From contig DSBV01000102.1 of the NCBI GenBank assembly GCA_011045955.1, positions 1 through 60,673 of the forward strand: a stretch of DNA of 60,673 nt, read 5' to 3'. Under the pieces are notes generated by a model. The model did not search any database. It was not told the DNA's origin and saw nothing but the letters and a program-made list of their open reading frames with translations. Made by a program: the position numbers and the translations under genes. Below are positions 1-7,187 of the stretch, one piece after another; position 1 is the first letter of the stretch, and every line of letters begins with the position of its first letter. The DNA is from Bacteroidales bacterium (lineage in GTDB: Bacteria; Bacteroidota; Bacteroidia; Bacteroidales; Tenuifilaceae).

Positions 1-152
1 GAATTAACAGCAGGCCAAGGAAGCGGTATAGCTATAAAAGTCCTATATTTGTAAAAAACCAATTATTAACAAAGACAAAAGTTGCATTTGTGACTTGAAT
101 CTTGCAGTATATATGTCATTTACTTTGTTTTTTTCGGCCTTGATTTTCTTTG

Positions 153-182
153 GTTCTTTCTTATAACAAGACAAGAAAGAAC
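153..182. repeat. Stem-loop, perfect 10-bp arms
   Basis: GTTCTTTCTT (153-162) is the exact reverse complement of AAGAAAGAAC (173-182), with a 10-base loop. There is no T-run and no adjacent gene, so a terminator role is not supported. It is probably part of the repeat block. Confidence 0.55.
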
Positions 183-540
183 ACTTAAATGGTGCTTTGC
201 AATGCTTTTCCGTTGCGATGCAGTGGTTCACTCTTGTTCTTTGGCCTATGCATGGCGTGCATCGCTGCTTGTACAGAATTACCCTACCTGCTATCAATAT
301 TACGCCCCTACGGGGCTGGAAACGTTGTTCGTTGCTCGTTGCTCGTGAATGCCTGATTCGACCTCTCATGTCATGCTGGCTTAGTCGAAGCATCTTTTTG
401 TGCCTTCAACACTTTTATCCCTTTTGATTGGGTTAACCAAAATCGCTTTTTGGAGTGTTTCCCTTTCAGATGCAACGTTTCCCTCATACTCTTTGGCCTA
501 AGCGCGGCGTGCATCGTTATACATGTAGGAGTGGTCATGG

Positions 541-805
541 AGTTACAAATGTTTAGCCCCTACGGGGCTGGAAACGTTGGTAGTTATTAGGGAATTTAAA
601 TGGAACACAGATGTCGCAGATTATGCTGATTTGCACTGTTCAACTCCGTGTAAACACTGTGTAACACTGTGATAATTATTAAGTTGATAGTTGATAGTGA
701 ATTTAGATTGATCACAGATGACTCAGATTGAGTTGATATGCCCTGATATACAGCCAGCCAAACACTAAACACCTCTCTGTACATTGCACACTGTACACTG
801 CACAC
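541..805 (+). repeat. Interspersed repeat, left copy
   Basis: About 265 bp running from an AAATGTTTAGCCCC hairpin through GGAACACAGATG, CTGATTT.CACTGT, TGATAATTATTA.GTTGATAG, GAGTTGATA, CAGCCAGCCAAACACTAAAC and CACTG.ACACTG blocks. The same blocks occur in the same order on the opposite strand at about 59360-59625. By eye the two copies agree over most of their length with small indels. No open frame is shared, so this looks like a non-coding interspersed element. Confidence 0.75.
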
Positions 806-947
806 TAAATGTAGAATCCCGCTAATGCGGAACAGGCTCATTAACTTTTAAACCTTCCAATTCTTTTTCTCCCATTTTTCAGCTATTTTGCATAGGTGGT
901 AGCGTTTTGATGATTTATGTTTTCAAGCATCTGTTAAAAATGTAACA

Positions 948-965
948 ATGTTAATTAAATAACGT
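948..965. promoter_or_regulatory. Degenerate Rex-like operator candidate
   Basis: The 18-mer ATGTTAATTAAATAACGT matches 10 of the 14 defined positions of the Rex consensus TTGTTAA-N4-TTAACAA. It ends on the first base of a TAAATTTG -7 box. Its placement copies that of the perfect site at 4871-4888 in front of the hydrogenase operon. On its own the match is weak. Confidence 0.35.
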
Positions 966-972
966 AAATTTG
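965..972 (+). promoter_or_regulatory. Bacteroidota -7 box (TAAATTTG)
   Basis: A match to TAnnTTTG, 50 bases before the ATG at 1023. A -33 TTTG element is not clear. It is the likely promoter of the regulatory gene set 1023-4855. Confidence 0.5.
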
Positions 973-1022
973 TAAAGGTGAAATTGATTCGATACTAATG
1001 TGAAATATAAAATACTAACACA

Positions 1023-1367
1023 ATGAAATTGAGGGAGCTGGCCGAACTGGTTAACGGGAATGTGGTGTGCTGTCAGCATAAGCTGGATACCGAGGTTGAG
1101 TACGCCTTTGCCTCGGACTTGATGAGCGACGTACTGACCGTTCGGGTTGACAAGCTGCTGCTTATTACCGGCTTGGCAAACATGCAGGCCGTTCGGACTG
1201 CCGAGATGGCTGATATCCAGGCAATAATTTTTGTCCGCAATAAAACGGTTAGCGAGGATATGATTAACTTAGCCGAGGATAACGGCATTGTGCTCATCGA
1301 GAGCCCTTTCACCATGTTCAGAGCGTCAGGGCTCCTGTTTGGCAAGGGTGTTAAACCGGTTTACTAG
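1023..1367 (+). CDS. DRTGG-domain protein (hydrogenase-associated, copy 1)
   Basis: A 114-residue stand-alone DRTGG-type domain of the kind also found inside phosphotransacetylase-like and CBS proteins. Ligand and role are unknown. The start MKLRELAELVNGNVV and the segment AFASDLMSDVL around residues 28-38 match the second copy at 3183-3521 (GGYTSDLLSDVM). Both copies share a hydrophobic strand pattern ending in a MLY/LLF-type tail. It is first in a tight series: the next ATG is 6 bases after its stop. The ATG lies 50 bases after a TAAATTTG box and has no clear Shine-Dalgarno. I infer that the two DRTGG proteins bind a small molecule or each other in the redox-sensing set. Confidence 0.8.
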   Translation: MKLRELAELVNGNVVCCQHKLDTEVEYAFASDLMSDVLTVRVDKLLLITGLANMQAVRTAEMADIQAIIFVRNKTVSEDMINLAEDNGIVLIESPFTMFRASGLLFGKGVKPVY

Positions 1368-1373
1368 TAAACT

Positions 1374-1799
1374 ATGCATTTTGAGTACAGGGTACAGGGT
1401 GGCGATTTTGTGAGGGCTGGCCAGGCTTCTAGCCAGGTGAAAAAGATTTTGAAGCAGCTCAACGTTTCGCCAAGCATCATTAAGCGGGTTGTGGTTGCCC
1501 TGTACGAAGGGGAAGTCAACATTGTTGCCCATGCCTTCCAGGGCAAAATTTACGTTGACATTGATACCGATAAAATACGTGTAGTGCTCGATGATGTTGG
1601 TCCAGGAATTCCCGATATTGATTTGGCTATGAAACCCGGTTTTTCCACTTCTTCGCCTATTGTGAGGGAGATGGGTTTCGGCGCAGGGATGGGGCTTCCT
1701 AACATTAAACAGAATACCGACAAGATGAAGATAGCAAGCGTTGTTGGCGTTGGAACACGTCTGGAGTTTGAGGTGAACCTAAAGGAGTGGTGGAGGTAA
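1374..1799 (+). CDS. RsbW/SpoIIAB-like anti-sigma-type ATPase
   Basis: A 141-residue GHKL ATPase of the HATPase_c_2 class, which in known members are serine kinases/anti-sigma factors acting on STAS proteins. The N box is EGEVNIVAHA (about residues 45-54), the G1 box is DDVGPGIPD (about 73-81), and the G2-like loop GFGAGMGLPNIKQNTD lies at about 101-116. No sensor or transmembrane part is present. It sits 6 bases after the first DRTGG gene and 3 bases before the TTG start of the hydrogenase-like gene, whose Shine-Dalgarno GGAGG lies at the end of this frame. No sigma factor lies nearby, so the target may be one of the neighbours. Confidence 0.85.
   Translation: MHFEYRVQGGDFVRAGQASSQVKKILKQLNVSPSIIKRVVVALYEGEVNIVAHAFQGKIYVDIDTDKIRVVLDDVGPGIPDIDLAMKPGFSTSSPIVREMGFGAGMGLPNIKQNTDKMKIASVVGVGTRLEFEVNLKEWWR
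1792..1796 (+). promoter_or_regulatory. Shine-Dalgarno GGAGG deciding a TTG start
   Basis: GGAGG lies 6 bases before TTG at 1803 and overlaps the last codons of the upstream ATPase gene. No ATG fits this spacing, so the TTG start and translational coupling are the simplest reading. Confidence 0.65.
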
Positions 1800-1802
1800 A
1801 CT

Positions 1803-3170
1803 TTGGCTAGCTCGGAATTCTACCATGCCCTTACTATACTTACCGATGTGTGCATCGGTTGCTCGCACTGCATGAGAGTTTGCCCCACTGCAGCCCTTAG
1901 GGTAAGCAATGGTAAGGCAAAGCTGATTAGCAACCGTTGCATCGACTGTGGCGAGTGTTACAGGGTGTGTCCTACGCATGCCATCACCGTACAGCAGGAC
2001 GATTTCAGCAAAATATTTTCCTATAAACACTGCATTGTTCTTATTCCTTCGGTACTACTGGGACAATTCCTCAGGGAGATATCGCACGACGAGGTTGCCA
2101 AAGCCCATATCACCCTTGGTTTTACCTCTATTATTGAGGTTGAGGATTCGGTTGAGTATCTTATTGGGAAACTGAATACCTATGTTGATACCGCCGAGGC
2201 TAAACCTGTTATTTCATCGTTTTGCCCGGCAATTGTTCGCCTGGTTCAGGTTAAATTCCCCTCGTTAGTTGATAGCATTGCCCTTGTTCGGCCACCGCTC
2301 GACCTAACGGCTTCGTATATAAAGACTAATCTTATCCATGAGGGCGTACCCGAAAACGAAATAGGAATCTTTTACATAACCCCGTGTGCCGCTAAGATTG
2401 TAGCTGTGCGATGCCCTGAGGGTGAGGAAAAGTCCGAGATAGATGGAGTTATCAACATGGATTTTATCTATAACCGCATTTTTCGTGAGGTTAAACACAG
2501 TTTACCGGAAGAGGGTGAGCAAAGGTTTGTTTCGGAGCTCAGCCCACGGAGCTGCACTTGGGCGCTAACCAATGGTGAGGCATCGTGTATCGATGGGCAT
2601 TGCCTGGCCATTGATGGGGTATGGAATGTGATTGAATTCCTGGAAAAGGTTGAGAACGACGAAATTACCGATATCGATTACCTGGAGCTGCGTGCATGCG
2701 ATGAGAGCTGCGCCGGCGGCATACTTGCCCCTGGCAACCGTTTCCTTACCGTCGAACTGATTCGTAAAAATGCCAGTAGCGTTTCGATGTTGAGTATCAT
2801 TAAAACTTCCGAAAAGGTGACCAGGTATGAGTCTGCCATATCGGGTCGTACTGCATTAACTCCTCTGCAACCCCGGTCGATGTTGAAGCTCGACGAGGAC
2901 ATGGCTAAAGCCATGCTTAAGATGAAGCGTGTGAACCAGTTGATGTGTTTTCTCCCCGGTATCGATTGTGGCGTTTGCGGATCACCCTCGTGCCTTTCGC
3001 TTGCTGAGGACGTGGCTCAAGGTAACGCCTCTGTCTCGCAATGTGTTTTCCTGCAGAAAATAATGGAGCAGAACAAGCCTGACCCGGAACACTCGTTCCG
3101 AATCATGAAAAGGATTTGGGGCGAAAACCGTTTCCGTAAGGATTGCGACAAACCCATTCAAAATAAGTAA
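1803..3170 (+). CDS. Sensory-type [FeFe] hydrogenase-like protein
   Basis: A 455-residue iron-sulfur protein with a divergent H-cluster domain. Two [4Fe-4S] ferredoxin motifs use C17/C20/C23/C27 and C46/C49/C52/C56. The three H-cluster motifs are SSFCP (C141), TPCAAK (C195, K198) and ACDESC (C299, C303). All four cubane ligands are therefore kept, but the proton-transfer Cys just before C141 is Phe140, and the Glu of the second motif is Ala201. A C-terminal Fe-S motif uses C389/C392/C397/C414. Known sensory-type [FeFe] hydrogenases also lose the proton-transfer Cys, so I infer H2 or redox sensing rather than turnover. The start is TTG, chosen because GGAGG at 1792-1796 sits 6 bases upstream. 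Enzymatic activity cannot be excluded. Confidence 0.85.
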   Translation: MASSEFYHALTILTDVCIGCSHCMRVCPTAALRVSNGKAKLISNRCIDCGECYRVCPTHAITVQQDDFSKIFSYKHCIVLIPSVLLGQFLREISHDEVAKAHITLGFTSIIEVEDSVEYLIGKLNTYVDTAEAKPVISSFCPAIVRLVQVKFPSLVDSIALVRPPLDLTASYIKTNLIHEGVPENEIGIFYITPCAAKIVAVRCPEGEEKSEIDGVINMDFIYNRIFREVKHSLPEEGEQRFVSELSPRSCTWALTNGEASCIDGHCLAIDGVWNVIEFLEKVENDEITDIDYLELRACDESCAGGILAPGNRFLTVELIRKNASSVSMLSIIKTSEKVTRYESAISGRTALTPLQPRSMLKLDEDMAKAMLKMKRVNQLMCFLPGIDCGVCGSPSCLSLAEDVAQGNASVSQCVFLQKIMEQNKPDPEHSFRIMKRIWGENRFRKDCDKPIQNK

Positions 3171-3182
3171 AAATATCAATAT

Positions 3183-3521
3183 ATGACTGTAAAAGATATA
3201 GTTGAGGCTCTTAACCTAAAGATTTATTCCGATTCTGCCGGGTTGAATAAAGAGGTTACCGGGGGGTACACCTCCGATTTGTTAAGCGATGTGATGGGCA
3301 ATGCCCCTGCTGGCGCTATTTGGATAACCCTGCAAACCCACGTGAATGTGATGGCCGTTGCCACTTTAAAGGATATTTCGGCTGTTATTCTTGTTAAAGG
3401 TCTTGAACCCGAAGCCAATACCGTGGCACAGAGCAACAACAAGGAGATACCCATTTTAGGCACCAACCTGCAAGCCTTTGAGGTAAGCGGAATGCTGTAT
3501 AACCTTATCTATTCAAAATGA
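3183..3521 (+). CDS. DRTGG-domain protein (hydrogenase-associated, copy 2)
   Basis: A 112-residue DRTGG-type domain and paralogue of the protein at 1023-1367. The signature VTGGYTSDLLSDVMG (about residues 25-39) is clearer here than in copy 1. It follows the sensory hydrogenase-like gene by 12 bases, and its TGA overlaps the ATG of the PHP gene (ATGA at 3518-3521), showing translational coupling. Having two diverged copies around one H-cluster protein suggests a heteromeric or two-state arrangement, which is inference. Ligand unknown. Confidence 0.8.
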   Translation: MTVKDIVEALNLKIYSDSAGLNKEVTGGYTSDLLSDVMGNAPAGAIWITLQTHVNVMAVATLKDISAVILVKGLEPEANTVAQSNNKEIPILGTNLQAFEVSGMLYNLIYSK

Positions 3522-4256
3522 TAGTTAAGGCCGATTTACATATTCACTCGGTTCTTCGCCATGTGCCGATTTGGAGATGAGCCCGGTGAATATTGTAACA
3601 CGCGCCGCTCAAATGGGGTTGGGGCTAATTGCCGTAACCGATCACAACTGCACTCTACATGGCCCTTTAACGCGTAGTTTGGCAGCAAGGAAGGGTATTT
3701 ACTGTTTGTTTGGGGCCGAGGTGAATACCCGCGAGGAAATCCACTGTCTTTGTCTGGTTGATACCGAGGAGCAACGACTTGCCCTGCAGGATTACATTGA
3801 ACAAAACATAACACGGATTCCCAATAATCCGATGTTTTCGGCTATCAGGTTATGGTGAATGAGCAGGAGGAGATAGTTCATGAAATTGATTACCTGTTAC
3901 ATGCTGCCTTTACAAGGAGTGTCGATGATGTTGCTGATTTTATTCACGCAATTGGTGGCGTTTTCATACCTGCACATGTCGATAGGCCAAAGTATAGCAT
4001 AACCAGTCAGCTTGGCTTTGTACCCCCATCGCTTGAGTACGATGCCCTGGAAATCTCAAAAAATACATTGGTCGAGCGGTTTATGAAAACCAATCCGATA
4101 AAGCCCAATACGCAGTTTATCCGTAATTCCGATTCGCATTTTATTCATCAGCTTGGACGTACCTATACAGAGTACAATCTGGAAGATCTTTCGTACGAAT
4201 GCTTAAGGGATGCCCTTTTAAACCGGGGTAATTCATCGGTTTTGCCGGTAGTTTAG
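3518..4256 (+). pseudogene. PHP-domain phosphoesterase, two frameshifts
   Basis: This would encode a PHP metal-dependent phosphoesterase of about 245 residues. The first frame gives MIVKADLHIHSVL, then runs out of frame at about 3556. Adding one base there restores SPCADLEMSPVNIV, and the frame continues through AVTDHNCTLHG and FGAEVNTREE. A second missing base at about 3841 separates it from the last frame, which restores GYQVMVNEQEE, IPAHVDRP and RNSDSHFIHQLG. The metal-binding His and Asp motifs are all present once both shifts are repaired. Both lesions are single-base losses in short runs. Either the gene is newly inactivated or the assembly has indels. PHP proteins often accompany DRTGG and hydrogenase genes. 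Confidence 0.8.
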
Positions 4257-4300
4257 TTTTAAAGCGTTATTTTAAATCGATGTAAATTGTAAGGGGAAAG

Positions 4301-4855
4301 ATGAAGGATCTATCGCTTCACATACTCGATATTGTTCAGAATTCGGTGGTTGCCCATGCAAAGCTGATACAAGTCACCCTTGATGTTAACACTACAAATG
4401 ATTATATTGAGCTCGCTGTCAGCGATGACGGCAAAGGAATGGATAACGATTTTTTGCAGCGGGTTGTAGACCCGTTTACCACTACACGAACAACGCTTAA
4501 GGTGGGGTTGGGAATCCCTTTGCTAAAGCAGAATGCTGAGTTAACCGGGGGAACATTCACCATACATTCTGAACCGGGAGTAGGCACTACCCTTAAAGCC
4601 CGTTTCCTTAAATCGCATATCGATTGTTTACCTATTGGCGATTTGGGTGGCACCATCGCTTTGCTCATGTGCTCATACCCTGATGTTGAGTTTAGGATTA
4701 TGGCTGTAGTCAACTCCCACGAATTTTCGGTATCAACATCCGAGCTCCGCGATGCGCTCGCAGGGCTTTCGCTAAACGACCCATCGGTGTACCCCGTAGT
4801 AAAGGAATACATCAATTCAAATTTAGACGAATTACAAATAACGAATTTAGGCTGA
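4301..4855 (+). CDS. GHKL (histidine-kinase-type) ATPase, no kinase sensor
   Basis: A 184-residue protein with a complete GHKL ATP-binding fold: N box ILDIVQNSVVAHA (about residues 8-20), G1 SDDGKGMD (about 41-48), F-box-like DPFTTTR (about 57-63) and G2 VGLGIPLLKQNAELTGG (about 68-84). It has no HisKA dimerisation/phosphoacceptor helix and no membrane segment, so it cannot act as an ordinary sensor kinase alone. The C-terminal 75 residues are family-specific. AAGGGGAAAG just before the ATG is a good Shine-Dalgarno. It is the last gene before the Rex-type site and the hydrogenase operon, and is probably cotranscribed with the upstream set. Confidence 0.82.
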   Translation: MKDLSLHILDIVQNSVVAHAKLIQVTLDVNTTNDYIELAVSDDGKGMDNDFLQRVVDPFTTTRTTLKVGLGIPLLKQNAELTGGTFTIHSEPGVGTTLKARFLKSHIDCLPIGDLGGTIALLMCSYPDVEFRIMAVVNSHEFSVSTSELRDALAGLSLNDPSVYPVVKEYINSNLDELQITNLG

Positions 4856-4865
4856 AAAACATATT

Positions 4866-4893
4866 TTCAATTGTTAATTGATTAACAATTGAA
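4866..4893. promoter_or_regulatory. Rex-type operator in a 28-bp perfect palindrome
   Basis: TTCAATTGTTAAT and ATTAACAATTGAA are exact reverse complements separated by TG. The core 4871-4888 is TTGTTAATTGATTAACAA, a perfect match to the Rex consensus TTGTTAA-N4-TTAACAA. It ends 7 bases before a TAATTTTG -7 box, so a bound repressor would block the promoter. Rex responds to NADH/NAD+ and often controls NADH-linked hydrogenases and fermentation genes. No rex gene lies in this window. Confidence 0.82.
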
Positions 4894-4895
4894 TT

Positions 4896-4903
4896 TAATT
4901 TTG
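4896..4903 (+). promoter_or_regulatory. Bacteroidota -7 box (TAATTTTG) of the hydrogenase operon
   Basis: A match to TAnnTTTG, 57 bases before the ATG at 4961 and directly beside the Rex-type palindrome. The -33 region falls inside the palindrome. Confidence 0.6.
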
Positions 4904-4960
4904 CAGGGAATTAAGAGTAATATTACGAAACCAACCAAATACACACAAGGAGAATAAGTT

Positions 4961-5359
4961 ATGACAAAAGTAAAATCGCTTGCCGATCTGAAAAAGATGA
5001 AGGAGACCCTGCAGGCAAAAATCGACCTAAGGGAAAAAGGCGAAGCTGCAGAGAACCTTGTTCAGATAAAGGTTGCTATGGCTACCTGCGGTATTGCTTC
5101 GGGAGCAAAAAATGTAATGGATTTTCTGCTTGAGGAACTCGAAAAGCGTGGAATCAACGCTGTTGTTACACAAACCGGTTGCATGGGGTACTGCTATGCC
5201 GAACCTACCATTGAGGTAAAATTACCCAATGCCGACCCTGTTGTTTTTGGCTATGTTGACACCAAAAAAGCCGATGAGATTATTGAGAAATACATTAAGA
5301 ACGGTGAACTAGTTGATGGTATTATTCCCGTTAACTACGAGTCAATTGATAACAAATAA
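4961..5359 (+). CDS. HndB-like thioredoxin-fold ferredoxin, NAD(P)-linked hydrogenase subunit
   Basis: A 132-residue protein of the thioredoxin-like [2Fe-2S] ferredoxin family found as the small B subunit of NADP-reducing hydrogenases. The fold signature ATCGIASGAKNVMDFL lies at about residues 41-56 and TGCMGYC at 72-78. Only C43, C74 and C78 are seen; the usual second ligand position in the CxxxxC-type loop is not Cys, so a normal [2Fe-2S] cluster is doubtful. An N-terminal helical stretch (residues 1-32) precedes the fold. It is the first gene of the structural operon and has a strong AAGGAG Shine-Dalgarno. Confidence 0.85.
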   Translation: MTKVKSLADLKKMKETLQAKIDLREKGEAAENLVQIKVAMATCGIASGAKNVMDFLLEELEKRGINAVVTQTGCMGYCYAEPTIEVKLPNADPVVFGYVDTKKADEIIEKYIKNGELVDGIIPVNYESIDNK

Positions 5360-5379
5360 CCAGCTGGGAGGTAATAGTA

Positions 5380-7173
5380 ATGTCAAAGTATAAAATGCAC
5401 CTGCTAATTTGTGGAGGCACAGGTTGTAAAGCTTCCTCAAGCGATGCAATAGCAGAGAAATTAAAATTAGAGCTGGCAGCCAATACCCTACAGGACGAAG
5501 TTCAGGTAATTTTGACCGGCTGCTTTGGCTTTTGTGAGAAAGGCCCCATTGTTAAGGTATTACCCGATAATACTTTCTATATTCAGGTAACACCTGAAGA
5601 TGCTGCTGAAATTGTTAAGGAGCATGTAGTTAAGGGTCGCAAGGTGGAGCGTTTACTCTACGTTGATCCCACTAAAAAAACTACCATTGAGGATTCAAAG
5701 CACATGGGCTTTTACCGCAAGCAAATGCGCATTGCGCTCCGCAACTGCGGTTTTATTAACCCCGAAAACATCGATGAGTACATTGCACGTGAGGGATATC
5801 AGGCTTTAGGTAAAGTTCTCACTGAGTATAACCCACAGCAAACCATTGATATCATCAAAAAATCCGGATTACGCGGTCGTGGGGGCGGGGGATTTCCTAC
5901 CGGCTTAAAGTGGGAGATTGCCAGCAAAAATCCTGCCGATCAGAAATATGTGGTATGTAATGCCGACGAAGGCGACCCGGGTGCTTTTATGGATCGCTCA
6001 ATTCTTGAAGGCGATCCCCACTCGGTGCTTGAGGCCATGGCCATTTGCGGTTACTGCATTGGCGCTTCTAAGGGTCTCATTTACATTCGTGCCGAGTATC
6101 CACTTGCTATTAAGCGTTTAAAGGTTGCGATTGACCAGGCTCGCGAGTACGGCTTACTTGGAAACAATATTTTTGGAACCGAATTTAGCTTTGATATTGA
6201 GTTAAGGTATGGTGCCGGAGCATTTGTTTGCGGCGAGGAAACTGCGCTTATCCATTCCATGGAGGGTTTGCGCGGTGAGTCCAGCAACAAACCCCCATAC
6301 CCCGCACAAAGCGGTTATCTGGGCAAACCTACCAACGTAAACAACGTTGAAACCTTTGCAAACGTTCCTCCAATTATTTTAAAGGGAGCTGATTGGTACT
6401 TTTCTATTGGTACTGAAAAGAGCAAGGGTACAAAAGTATTTGCACTTGCAGGTAAAATCAATAACGTGGGGCTTATTGAGGTACCTATGGGTATCACCCT
6501 CCGCGAGGTAATTTTTGAGATTGGTGGAGGTATCAAGAATGGAAAGAGGTTCAAAGCGGTGCAAACAGGTGGACCCTCAGGCGGTTGCTTAACCGAAAAG
6601 CACCTCGATACCCCAATCGATTTCGACAACCTGGTTGCAGCAGGCTCCATGATGGGTTCCGGTGGTATGATTGTTATGGACGAGGACGACTGTATGGTAT
6701 CGGTTGCCAAGTTCTACCTCGATTTTACCGTTGAGGAGAGTTGCGGAAAGTGCTCGCCATGCCGTATTGGTAACAAACGCCTTTACGAGTTGCTCGACCG
6801 TATTACAAAAGGCGAGGGTACCATGGAGGATCTCGAAAGACTTCGCAACCTGTCGCAGGTTATTAAGGATACTTCGCTTTGTGGTTTAGGACAAACTTCA
6901 CCTAACCCCGTTCTTTCAACTCTGGATAACTTCTACGATGAGTATGTGGCTCACGTGGTTGATAAGAAATGTCCATCGGGTCAGTGTAAGTCGCTCATGA
7001 AGTATATCATTGACCCTGAAGCTTGCGTAGGTTGTACCGCCTGTGCCCGCAACTGCCCTGTTAACGCAATTAGCGGTGAACGCAAAAAACCACACGAGAT
7101 TAACCAGTCAATCTGTATTAAGTGTGGTGCATGTATGGACAAGTGTAAATTCGATGCTATCAGCATTAAATAA
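5380..7173 (+). CDS. hydB: NuoF-like diaphorase subunit of [FeFe] hydrogenase (HydB/HndC type)
   Basis: A 597-residue FMN- and NAD(H)-binding subunit that passes electrons between NAD(P)H, ferredoxin and the hydrogenase subunit. Domains: N-terminal thioredoxin-like [2Fe-2S] domain (C11, C16, then TGCFGFCEKG); a Rossmann-like region with GRGGGGFPTG at about 165-175 and NADEGDPGAFMDRS for FMN/NAD; SLBB; a [4Fe-4S] site ESCGKCSPCRIG (C455, C458, C461) with a later TSLCGLG Cys; and a C-terminal pair of [4Fe-4S] motifs (CVGCTACARNCP, CIKCGACMDKC). This domain set matches trimeric and tetrameric bifurcating enzymes. GGGAGG precedes the ATG. Bifurcation versus simple NAD linkage is not decided by sequence alone. 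Confidence 0.93.
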   Translation: MSKYKMHLLICGGTGCKASSSDAIAEKLKLELAANTLQDEVQVILTGCFGFCEKGPIVKVLPDNTFYIQVTPEDAAEIVKEHVVKGRKVERLLYVDPTKKTTIEDSKHMGFYRKQMRIALRNCGFINPENIDEYIAREGYQALGKVLTEYNPQQTIDIIKKSGLRGRGGGGFPTGLKWEIASKNPADQKYVVCNADEGDPGAFMDRSILEGDPHSVLEAMAICGYCIGASKGLIYIRAEYPLAIKRLKVAIDQAREYGLLGNNIFGTEFSFDIELRYGAGAFVCGEETALIHSMEGLRGESSNKPPYPAQSGYLGKPTNVNNVETFANVPPIILKGADWYFSIGTEKSKGTKVFALAGKINNVGLIEVPMGITLREVIFEIGGGIKNGKRFKAVQTGGPSGGCLTEKHLDTPIDFDNLVAAGSMMGSGGMIVMDEDDCMVSVAKFYLDFTVEESCGKCSPCRIGNKRLYELLDRITKGEGTMEDLERLRNLSQVIKDTSLCGLGQTSPNPVLSTLDNFYDEYVAHVVDKKCPSGQCKSLMKYIIDPEACVGCTACARNCPVNAISGERKKPHEINQSICIKCGACMDKCKFDAISIK

Positions 7174-7187
7174 TTAGGGTGATAACA

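Larger units (their letters stand above)
1..1022. repeat. Repeat-rich intergenic block
   Basis: No credible gene is seen here. The block holds a perfect 10-bp-arm stem-loop at 153-182, a REP-like palindromic phrase at about 367-397, and two direct copies of a unit (about 227-330 and 484-580). Each unit has a conserved run around CTTTGGCCTA, a GTGCATCG segment, then a GCCCC-TAC-GGGGC hairpin (304-316 and 555-569) followed by TGGAAACGTTG. The second copy continues into a longer element (541-805) that recurs inverted near the right end of the window. The open frames here (for example 43-393 minus and 596-841 minus) have no protein-like character. Confidence 0.7.

Noticed and set aside
43-393. 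116-codon minus-strand open frame at the left edge, with a plus-strand frame over it
   Set aside because: Low-complexity, repeat-derived sequence with no motif or start signal; it overlaps the hairpin repeat unit and a REP-like phrase.
227-580. CRISPR array suggested by repeated hairpin units
   Set aside because: Only two nearby units about 250 bp apart, no uniform spacers, no cas genes in the window.
596-841. 81-codon minus-strand frame
   Set aside because: Lies within the interspersed repeat; the inverted copy at 59360-59625 does not keep an equivalent frame, so it is not under coding selection.
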